A stretch of DNA of 7,195 nt. Origin: Chloroflexota bacterium (lineage in GTDB: Bacteria; Chloroflexota; Limnocylindria; Limnocylindrales; CSP1-4). The notes beneath the pieces were generated by a model, which had not been told where the DNA came from, ran no database searches, and saw nothing but the letters and a program-made list of their open reading frames with translations. Within the stretch, counting starts at the first letter, position 1. Every line of letters begins with the position of its first letter. Below are positions 1 through 5,565 of the stretch, piece after piece. A program made the position numbers and the translations under genes. The stretch covers positions 1 to 7,195 of the forward strand of contig JAKAHL010000099.1 of the NCBI GenBank assembly GCA_021815005.1, given 5' to 3'.

Positions 1-123
1 GCCGGGCGTCGCCTCGTTGCGCGGCAGGCGCCGAGCGGCCCGTCGGCCGTGGCCACGACCCCGCGCAAGCGTCGCGGCGTTGCCTGGCGGGTTGCAGGTC
101 GCCCACCCTGCCGCGGGATGTGT

Positions 124-165
124 GCCCAGCGGGTTGGGCCCGGCCGCCGCGGGGCGCGCGGCCCA
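124..165. repeat. three short complementary arms (GCCCA / TGGGC / GCCCA)
   Basis: GCCCA at 124-128 is complementary to TGGGC at 135-139 (6-base loop), and the same TGGGC can instead pair with GCCCA at 161-165. The pairings exclude each other. The arms are only five to six bases long in GC-rich DNA, so they may be chance. If the promoter at 279-284 is the real one, this segment would be upstream DNA (possible operator), not part of the transcript. Confidence 0.2.
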
Positions 166-278
166 GACCAGGGCGGGGCGCCGCTGCCGCGCCGCCGCGC
201 CGCCGCCCCGAGCGCCGCCGGGACGAGACCCGACCGCCGCAACCGAACCGCAACGCCGGGCTCCGGGCAGCGGGCCGC

Positions 279-284
279 TAGAAT
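279..284 (+). promoter_or_regulatory. putative -10 element (TAGAAT) for lysC, probable leaderless transcript
   Basis: TAGAAT matches the TANNNT pattern of a bacterial -10 box and lies in the only clearly AT-rich patch of the upstream region. Its last base is nine bases before the lysC ATG at 294, so transcription would start within a few bases of the start codon. No convincing TTGACA is present about 17 bases upstream, and no Shine-Dalgarno precedes the ATG. Both points agree with a leaderless mRNA, which is common in several high-GC phyla. The assignment rests on pattern and position only. Confidence 0.45.
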
Positions 285-293
285 TGCCGCACG

Positions 294-1556
294 ATGTCCA
301 CTCCCCTTGTCGTCATGAAGTTCGGCGGCTCGTCGGTCGCCGGGGCAGAGCGCATCAAGCGCGTCGCCCGACGGATCGCCCGCGAGCGCGCGGCCGGGTC
401 CAACCTGGTGGTCGTGGTGTCCGCGATGGGCGACACCACGGACGAGCTCCTGGCCCTGGCCGCGGCCATCACCGACGATCCCGACACCCGCGAGCTCGAC
501 GTCCTGCTCGCGACCGGCGAGCAGCAGAGCTCCACGCTCGTCTCGATGGCCCTCCACGCGCTGAGCGTGCCGGCGATCAGCCTCACCGGCGCCCAGGCCG
601 GCATCACCACCGACGGCACATACGGCAAGGCGCGGATCGCCGGGGTTGCCCCCGCGCGGATCCGGGCCGAGCTCGACGCCGGCAAGGTGGTCATCGTGGC
701 CGGGTTCCAGGGCCAGAGCGCCAAGGCGCTCGAGCTCGCGGAGACCACCACGCTCGGCCGCGGCGGCAGCGACACCACCGCCGTCGCGCTCGCGGCCGCC
801 CTGGAGGCAGACCGCTGCCAGATCTTCACCGACGTCAAGGGCGTCTACACCGCGGACCCGCGGATTGCCCCCGACGCTCGCCAGCTGCCCGTCATCGGCT
901 ACGAGGAGATGATGGAGCTCGCTCACCAGGGCGCCCAGGTGATGCAGGTGCGCGCCGTGGAGCTGGGCTGGGTCAACGACGTGGTCATCGAGGTCCTCAG
1001 CTCGTTCGAGGACGCCCCGGGAACGCTCATCAAGGAGGACCCGCTCGTGGAGCAGCGGAACAAGGTCCGGGGGCTCGCCCATGACCGGAACGTCGCCAAG
1101 ATCACGCTCGTCGGCGTGCCCGACAAGCCGGGCGTCGCCCAGGGTGTGTTCGGCCCGCTGGCGGACGCCGGCGTGGTCGTTGACGTCATCGTCCAGAACG
1201 TGGGCCACGGCGGCACCACGGACATCTCGTTCACGATCCCCCGGGTCGAGCTGGCCAAGGCCAAGCGGATCCTAGAGCCGATCGTCCGCGAGCTTGGCTT
1301 CTCCGACATGACCACCGACAGCTCGGTCGCCAAGGTCTCGATCATCGGCGCCGGCATCCAGAACGCGCCCGGCTATGCGGCCCGCATGTTCGGCACGCTG
1401 GCCAGCGTGGGGATCAACATCGAGATGATCTCCACCTCCGAGATCCGGATCACCACGCTCATCGCCGAGGACCGCGTGGAGGAGGCCGTCCGGGCGCTCC
1501 ACGCCGCGTTCGCGCTCGAGCAGCCCGAGGCCGTCGAGGCGGCCGCGGCCGGCTGA
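294..1556 (+). CDS. lysC: aspartate kinase with tandem ACT domains
   Basis: Aspartokinase (420 aa) phosphorylates aspartate to 4-phosphoaspartate, the committed step toward lysine/diaminopimelate, threonine and methionine. The amino-acid kinase domain spans about residues 5-245. It has the N-terminal KFGGSS motif (Lys9), a T-G-E-Q segment near 74-77, the GRGGSD loop at 155-160 and FTDVKGVYTADPR at 178-190. Two ACT domains follow at about 266-335 (ITLVGVPDKPG) and 346-415 (VSIIGAGIQNAPG, with the STSEIRI segment at 380-386). These are the allosteric Lys/Thr feedback sites of this family. The length is typical of monofunctional LysC. The ATG at 294 places KFGGSS at the usual distance from the N-terminus but has no Shine-Dalgarno. 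The stop is four bases before birA, so lysC probably leads the operon. Its grouping with acetyl-CoA carboxylase genes is unusual. Confidence 0.95.
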   Translation: MSTPLVVMKFGGSSVAGAERIKRVARRIARERAAGSNLVVVVSAMGDTTDELLALAAAITDDPDTRELDVLLATGEQQSSTLVSMALHALSVPAISLTGAQAGITTDGTYGKARIAGVAPARIRAELDAGKVVIVAGFQGQSAKALELAETTTLGRGGSDTTAVALAAALEADRCQIFTDVKGVYTADPRIAPDARQLPVIGYEEMMELAHQGAQVMQVRAVELGWVNDVVIEVLSSFEDAPGTLIKEDPLVEQRNKVRGLAHDRNVAKITLVGVPDKPGVAQGVFGPLADAGVVVDVIVQNVGHGGTTDISFTIPRVELAKAKRILEPIVRELGFSDMTTDSSVAKVSIIGAGIQNAPGYAARMFGTLASVGINIEMISTSEIRITTLIAEDRVEEAVRALHAAFALEQPEAVEAAAAG

Positions 1557-1560
1557 CCCG

Positions 1561-2442
1561 GTGACGGGGAGCGGCTCGCCGAGCGGCGCGATCAGCAGGC
1601 TCGAGCGCTTCGGCGCGGTCGGGTCCACCAACGACGCCGTTCGCGACTGGCTGGCCGGCGGCCAGCCGGAGGTGTGCGTGGCCGTCGCCGACGAGCAGAC
1701 CGCGGGACGCGGCCGGGGCGGGCGCGTCTGGACGGCGCCGCCCGGCGCGGCGCTGCTGCTCTCGTGCGGATTCCGTCCGTCGTGGCTCGCGCCCGAGCGC
1801 GTCTGGCGCCTCGGGGCCACGGTGTCGCTCGCGATGTGCGACGCGGCCGAGGAGGTCGCGGGCCTGCCCGTCGGCGCGATCCGGCTCAAGTGGCCGAATG
1901 ACCTGGTGGTCGAGACGGCCGGGCCGAACGCGCTGCTGGCCGGGGTCGTGTCGGGGGCTGCCGCGGCGGCGCGCCTGGCCGCGCCGCTCGAGCTCCGCAA
2001 GGTGGCCGGCGTGCTCGGGGAGAGCCGCGGCCTGGGGACGGATGACCCGCAGGCGGTGGTGGGGATCGGCGTGAACGCGGACTGGGCCGCGGCCGACTTC
2101 CCGGCCGAGCTCGCCCCCACGATGACCAGCCTGCGCGAGGCGTCCGGCGGCCGCCCGATCGACCGCGAGGCGGTGCTCGAGGCGTTCCTCGGCTATCTCG
2201 AGGCCCGGCTCGAGGCGCTGCGTGCCGGGTACTTCGACCTCGCCACGTGGGCGGCGAGGCAGACGCTCACGGGGCGCCTGGTCCGCCTCGACGGCTACGC
2301 TCCCGCCGGTGGCGACGAGCTGCTTGTCGAGGGCGTGGACGGCGCCACGGGCGCGCTGGTCGTCACCCCGGCCGCCGGCGGGGAGATGCGGCTGGTCCAT
2401 GCCGGCGAGGTGGTTCACGCCCGGCTCGCGGTGGGGGTGTAA
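1561..2442 (+). CDS. birA: biotin--[acetyl-CoA-carboxylase] ligase, short form without DNA-binding domain
   Basis: This 293-aa enzyme activates biotin to biotinyl-5'-AMP and transfers it to the target lysine of biotin carrier proteins. Visible motifs are GSTN (21-24), the biotinyl-AMP loop GRGRGGRVW (49-57), KWPND (110-114), KVAGVLGE (147-154, whose Lys147 matches the catalytic lysine of the family) and GIGVN (168-172). A small C-terminal beta domain occupies about 236-288. No N-terminal helix-turn-helix is present, so it is a group I ligase and not a repressor of the BirA/BioR type. Odd feature: about 32 residues separate KWPND from KVAGVLGE, where roughly six are usual. The insert is Ala-rich. 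The start is a GTG four bases after the lysC stop with no clear ribosome-binding site, suggesting translational coupling. Gene neighbours (ACC subunits) fit its role, yet the carrier encoded in this operon lacks a biotinylation lysine. Confidence 0.93.
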   Translation: MTGSGSPSGAISRLERFGAVGSTNDAVRDWLAGGQPEVCVAVADEQTAGRGRGGRVWTAPPGAALLLSCGFRPSWLAPERVWRLGATVSLAMCDAAEEVAGLPVGAIRLKWPNDLVVETAGPNALLAGVVSGAAAAARLAAPLELRKVAGVLGESRGLGTDDPQAVVGIGVNADWAAADFPAELAPTMTSLREASGGRPIDREAVLEAFLGYLEARLEALRAGYFDLATWAARQTLTGRLVRLDGYAPAGGDELLVEGVDGATGALVVTPAAGGEMRLVHAGEVVHARLAVGV

Positions 2443-2446
2443 CGCG

Positions 2447-3088
2447 ATGGGCCGCCCGGGGTTTGGAACGGCTGAGCCGGCGAAGCCCCGCGTCGTCGTC
2501 GCGCTCGACCGCGACCGGCACCTCGTCGAGGCGGCACGCCGCGACCTGTCCCAGTTCGACGCGCTGTACCGGAAGTATCTCGCCCAGGTGTACGCCTACG
2601 CCCTCTACGAGCTCGCCGACCACCACGCGGCCGAGGACGCGACCGAGCGCACCTTCCTGCGGGCGCTGGCCGCGCTGCCGCGCTTCCGCGAGCTGGCGCG
2701 CCCGGAGGACGGGCCCGATGCGAGCACCTTCCGCGTCTGGCTGTTCCGGATTGCGCGCAACGTGGTGGCGAACGAGCGGCGCGCCCGCCGGCGCAAGCCC
2801 GCCGCGTCGCTGGACGTGGCCCTGGGTGCCGGGTTCGCGATCGCCGACGGCGTGGACCTGGAGGGCGACCTGGTCTCTCGCGACGAGGCGGCGACCGCCC
2901 TGCGCGCCGTGCGCGACCTGCCGGACGACCGGCGTCGGGCGCTCCTGCTCCGCTTCGTGGACGAGATGACGACGGCCGAGATCGCCGGCGTGCTGGGCCG
3001 GTCGGAGGGCGCTGTCCGGGTGCTGATCCACCGGGCGCTGGGGGCCGTCGCCCGCGAGCTGGGCCGCGACCGCGGGCCGGTCCGGTGA
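2447..3088 (+). CDS. ECF-type RNA polymerase sigma-70 family factor
   Basis: The 213-aa protein has the two-domain layout of extracytoplasmic-function sigma factors. Region 2 is at about residues 35-115 (FDALYRKYLAQVYAYA, then AAEDATERTFLRA, then FRVWLFRIARNVVANERR). A linker of about 35 residues follows, then region 4 at about 150-204 with the helix-turn-helix MTTAEIAGVLGRSEGAVRVLIHRA. Region 2 would bind core polymerase and the -10 element, region 4 the -35 element. The N-terminal 30 residues are a basic extension of unknown role. The ATG at 2447 lies four bases after the birA stop. An upstream in-frame extension back to 2222 would overlap birA and is not credible. The stop overlaps the start of the next gene, which encodes a membrane protein, the usual arrangement of a sigma/anti-sigma pair. 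I cannot assign its ECF group or target promoters. Confidence 0.88.
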   Translation: MGRPGFGTAEPAKPRVVVALDRDRHLVEAARRDLSQFDALYRKYLAQVYAYALYELADHHAAEDATERTFLRALAALPRFRELARPEDGPDASTFRVWLFRIARNVVANERRARRRKPAASLDVALGAGFAIADGVDLEGDLVSRDEAATALRAVRDLPDDRRRALLLRFVDEMTTAEIAGVLGRSEGAVRVLIHRALGAVARELGRDRGPVR

Positions 3089-3690
3089 TGCCGCCCCGGT
3101 TTCCCCCGCCGGGCGGCGACGCCGTTGACGCGCTCGTCACCGACCAGTACCTCGACGCCCTGTTGGCCTCGGCGGACCGTCGGCCCCCGGACGGCGCGCC
3201 CGACCCCGCCGCCGGCGCGGACCTGCGTCGCGCCACCGCCGTGCTGCGGGCCTCCCTGGTGCGCGTCCATCCCTCGTTCCGGTTCGAGGAGCGCCTCGCC
3301 GCCCGCCTGGCCGAGCTGGCCGCTGGCGACGTCGCCCACGCCGTCGCCGGGCCCGGGGTGCGCCACGGGGACCTGATCCCGTTCCCCGGCGCCATGCTCT
3401 CGGCGCCGTCCGGCGACCCGCTGCTGGCGGCCGTGCTCGACGGGCGGCTGGACCCCTCGGACGAGGAGGCCGTGGCCCGCGCCGCGGGCGCCCGCTCGCC
3501 CGCCCGCCCGCTGCTTGTCGGCGGCGCCATCACGTCGGCCGCCCTGTCGCTCGTGGGAGTGGCGTGGGTGGCCTGGCGCGCCGCGCGGCCCGGCGGGCCC
3601 GGGCTCCCGCGAGCCGCGCACGAGAGCAGCGCCCGGCGCCTCGCCGAGCTTGCCGACCTGGCCACCGGCATCCACGGGGGGACTGCCTGA
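3085..3690 (+). CDS. single-pass membrane protein, putative anti-sigma factor
   Basis: I do not recognise a named family. The 201-aa product has a predicted cytoplasmic N-terminal part (about 1-140), one hydrophobic helix at about 142-165 (LLVGGAITSAALSLVGVAWVAW) flanked by arginines, and a short tail of about 36 residues ending in an amphipathic stretch (RRLAELADLATGIH). Residues 45-80 form a likely helical segment including SLVRVHPSFRFEERLAARLAEL. It has no cysteine, so it lacks the HxxxCxxC zinc motif of common ZAS-type anti-sigma factors, and no lysine. The anti-sigma role is inferred from the 4-base overlap with the sigma gene and from the topology. Two starts are possible: GTG at 3085 or the adjacent ATG at 3088. 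The stop overlaps the accD ATG by one base, so it is translationally linked to ACC. Confidence 0.72.
   Translation: MMPPRFPPPGGDAVDALVTDQYLDALLASADRRPPDGAPDPAAGADLRRATAVLRASLVRVHPSFRFEERLAARLAELAAGDVAHAVAGPGVRHGDLIPFPGAMLSAPSGDPLLAAVLDGRLDPSDEEAVARAAGARSPARPLLVGGAITSAALSLVGVAWVAWRAARPGGPGLPRAAHESSARRLAELADLATGIHGGTA
3676..3682 (+). promoter_or_regulatory. ribosome-binding site of accD (GGGGGGA)
   Basis: A purine-rich GGGGGGA lies inside the end of the preceding gene, seven bases before the accD ATG at 3690. It supports that ATG rather than in-frame candidates further upstream, which would push accD deep into the membrane-protein gene. Confidence 0.5.
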
Positions 3691-4541
3691 TGCCCGTCAA
3701 GTTCCCCGGCTTCCGGCCGCGCCGCGACACCTTCCCGGAGAAGCTCTGGACGCGCTGTCCGTCCTGCTCGGAGCAGCTGTTCAACAAGGCGCTCGAGAAG
3801 TCGCTTCGCGTGTGCCCGTCGTGCGGCCACCACTTCCGGGTCTCGTCGGCCGAGCGGCTTGCGCACCTGCTGGACCCGGGCACCTTCGAGGAGCGCGACC
3901 CGGGCCTCTCGTCCCAGGACCCGCTGGGCTTCGTGGACCAGAAGCCGTACCCGGACCGGCTCGCGGCCGCCCGCCTCGCCACGGGCCTCGCCGACGCCGC
4001 CGTCTGGGGCTTCGGCCTGATCGAGGAGCAGCGCGTCGCGATCCTGGTGATGGATTTCGGGTTCATGGGCGGGTCGATGGGCGCGGTCGTGGGCGAGAAG
4101 GTCGCCCGCGCCGCCGAGGGCGCCCTGGCCGCCCGCGTGCCGCTGGTCATCGTGTCGGCGTCCGGCGGGGCGCGGATGCAGGAGGGCACGCTGGCGCTCA
4201 TGCAGCTGGCCAAGACCATGGCCGCCCTCGAGCGGCTCCGCGCCGCTGGCGTGCCGTACGTCTCGGTGATGAGCGACCCCACCACGGGCGGCGTGTTCGC
4301 CAGCTTCGCGGCGATGGGCGACGTGAACCTGGCCGAGCCCAACGCGCTGATCGGCTTCGCGGGCGCTCGCGTTGGCGCCGGGACCATTGGCCAGGAGCTG
4401 CCGCCGGGCTTCCAGCGCGCGGAGTTCCTGTTCCGCCACGGGTTCGTGGACCGGGTGGTGGCCCGCGCGGACCTGCGCCGCGAGCTGGCCGCGCTGCTGC
4501 GCTACCTCGCCCCCGGCGCCGCGGAGGCCGGCCGTGGTTGA
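3690..4541 (+). CDS. accD: acetyl-CoA carboxylase carboxyltransferase subunit beta
   Basis: AccD (283 aa) pairs with AccA in the alpha2-beta2 carboxyltransferase that moves the carboxyl group from carboxybiotin to acetyl-CoA, giving malonyl-CoA for fatty acid synthesis. A four-cysteine zinc ribbon is present (Cys23, Cys26, Cys42, Cys45 in two CPSC pairs), preceded by the typical LWTRCPSC context. The crotonase-fold core follows, with MDFGFMGGSMG (121-131), the oxyanion segment SGGARMQEG (158-166), DPTTGGV (196-202) and ELPPGFQRAEFL (236-247). One usually conserved motif is altered: the family pattern FAG-P-RV-I-x-Q-T reads FAGARVGAGT at 223-232. Length is slightly under the E. coli protein (about 304 aa). 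The ATG overlaps the upstream stop by one base. The 3' end overlaps accA by eight bases, consistent with coupled synthesis of equal amounts. Confidence 0.95.
   Translation: MPVKFPGFRPRRDTFPEKLWTRCPSCSEQLFNKALEKSLRVCPSCGHHFRVSSAERLAHLLDPGTFEERDPGLSSQDPLGFVDQKPYPDRLAAARLATGLADAAVWGFGLIEEQRVAILVMDFGFMGGSMGAVVGEKVARAAEGALAARVPLVIVSASGGARMQEGTLALMQLAKTMAALERLRAAGVPYVSVMSDPTTGGVFASFAAMGDVNLAEPNALIGFAGARVGAGTIGQELPPGFQRAEFLFRHGFVDRVVARADLRRELAALLRYLAPGAAEAGRG
4523..4527 (+). promoter_or_regulatory. ribosome-binding site of accA (GGAGG)
   Basis: A perfect GGAGG core sits within the last codons of accD, six bases before the GTG at 4534. It decides the accA start in favour of this GTG, although the frame is open well upstream. 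Confidence 0.6.
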
Positions 4542-5562
4542 CCGCATCCTGGGCCGTGGCCCCAAGCCGGCCGGGCCCGTCCCCGAAGCGCCCCCCGCGC
4601 CCACGGCAGCCGACCAGAAGGCCGAGGTCTGGGCGCGGGTCCAGCTGGCACGCAACCTCCGGCGCCCCCGCACCCTGGAGCTGCTGGCCGCGATGGCCGA
4701 CGAGGTCATCGAGCTCCACGGCGACCGGCTGTTCGGCGACGACGAGGCGATCGTCGCCGGCTTCGCGCGGATCGGCTCCCACCGGGTGGCGGTCGTCGGC
4801 CAGCAGAAGGGCGCCGACACCGAGGAGAACATCCGCCGAAGCTTCGGCATGCCCCATCCCGAGGGCTACCGCAAGGCGATGCGGGTCATGGAGCTTGCCG
4901 AGCGCTCTGGCCTGCCGGTCGTGACCTTCGTGGACGTCCCCGGGGCGCACCCGGGGCCCGAGTCCGAGGAGCGGGGGATCGCCGAGGCCATCGCCCGGTC
5001 CGTGGGGCTCATGACCCGGCTCCGAACGCCCATCGTGACGGTGATCACCGGCGAGGGCGGCTCGGGCGGGGCGCTCGCGATCGCGGTGGGCGACGTGGTC
5101 CTCGCGCTCGAGAACGCCGTGTACTCGGTCATCTCGCCCGAGGGCTGCGCGAGCATCCTGTGGCGCACCAGCGACGAGGCGGCCACCGCCGCCGCCGCCA
5201 TGCGGATGACCGCCGCCGAGCAGCAGGCGCTCGGCGTGGTGGACCACGTGATCCCCGAGCCCGACGGCGGCGCGCACACCGACCACGACGAGACGGGCCG
5301 ACGGCTCAAGGCCGCCATCGTGCGCGAGCTGGACCGCCTGGCGGCCATCCCGATCGACCTGCTGGTGGACCAGCGCTATCGCCGGTACCGTTCCCTCGGC
5401 GCCTACACCGAGGTCGTGACCGAGGGCCCGGCGCCCGTCGTCCCGCCCCGGGGCGGCTTCGCCGACCGCCTGCGCGGTCTCATCGAGGCCGGCTCCCGAG
5501 CCATTCCCGCGCCGCTCCAGGTGGGCCGGCGCGACGAGCCCCCCGCCCGCGAGGACGTCTAG
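4534..5562 (+). CDS. accA: acetyl-CoA carboxylase carboxyltransferase subunit alpha
   Basis: AccA (342 aa) forms the carboxyltransferase with AccD. Recognisable family segments are ELHGDRLFGDD (60-70), GQQKGADTEENIRRSFGMPHPEGYRKAMR (89-117), VDVPGAHPG (133-141; TPGAYPG is more usual), EERG-EAIA (145-153), the oxyanion-hole motif GEGGSGGALAI (173-183) and SPEGCASILWR (201-211). The start is GTG at 4534 with a GGAGG six bases upstream, overlapping accD by eight bases. Similarity to E. coli AccA ends near residue 290 (RYRRYRSLG). The last 50 residues (about 293-342) form a Pro/Arg/Ala-rich tail with one likely helix (FADRLRGLIEAGSRAI) and no counterpart in E. coli AccA. The N-terminus also carries about 25 Pro/Ala-rich residues before the core. 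The stop is three bases before the accB-like gene. Confidence 0.95.
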   Translation: MVDRILGRGPKPAGPVPEAPPAPTAADQKAEVWARVQLARNLRRPRTLELLAAMADEVIELHGDRLFGDDEAIVAGFARIGSHRVAVVGQQKGADTEENIRRSFGMPHPEGYRKAMRVMELAERSGLPVVTFVDVPGAHPGPESEERGIAEAIARSVGLMTRLRTPIVTVITGEGGSGGALAIAVGDVVLALENAVYSVISPEGCASILWRTSDEAATAAAAMRMTAAEQQALGVVDHVIPEPDGGAHTDHDETGRRLKAAIVRELDRLAAIPIDLLVDQRYRRYRSLGAYTEVVTEGPAPVVPPRGGFADRLRGLIEAGSRAIPAPLQVGRRDEPPAREDV

Positions 5563-5565
5563 CCG

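Larger units (their letters stand above)
1..293. other. upstream region without a recognisable gene
   Basis: This stretch is extremely GC-rich. All three minus-strand frames lack a stop over about 1-277, and the first plus-strand stop is a TAG at 279-281. The translations are low-complexity mixtures of Arg, Pro, Ala and Gly with no recognisable domain, so I read it as intergenic rather than the end of a neighbouring gene. It contains CCG/GCC-rich runs at about 180-230, an 8-base direct repeat GCGGGTTG (87-94 and 129-136), and GCCCA/TGGGC arms around 124-165. No tRNA, terminator with a T-tract, or riboswitch was recognised. The last 20 bases carry a probable promoter for lysC. The 5' end of a divergent gene lying mostly left of the window cannot be excluded. 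Confidence 0.5.

Noticed and set aside
135..165. Rho-independent terminator before lysC
   Set aside because: The stem is only about six base pairs with a long loop and no T-tract follows.
3..281. Possible C-terminal part of an upstream plus-strand gene ending at TAG 279-281
   Set aside because: The frame is open but the translation is Arg/Pro/Ala/Gly with no protein-like pattern, and the TAG is better explained as part of a -10 box. Not provable from the window.
17..1084. A 355-codon plus-strand open frame covering the upstream region and most of lysC in another frame
   Set aside because: Arg/Gly/Ala-rich translation without domains, overlapping the unambiguous aspartate kinase; absence of stops is expected at this GC content.
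2222..2446. N-terminal extension of the sigma factor upstream of ATG 2447
   Set aside because: It would lie inside birA in another frame. The extra residues are Arg/Ser/Pro-rich shadow sequence and the ATG at 2447 fits the spacing after the birA stop.
2415..4850. An 811-codon minus-strand open frame opposite the sigma, membrane protein and accD genes
   Set aside because: Low-complexity Arg/Ala/Gly/Pro composition, no motifs, and fully overlapped by supported plus-strand genes; explained by GC-rich codon bias.
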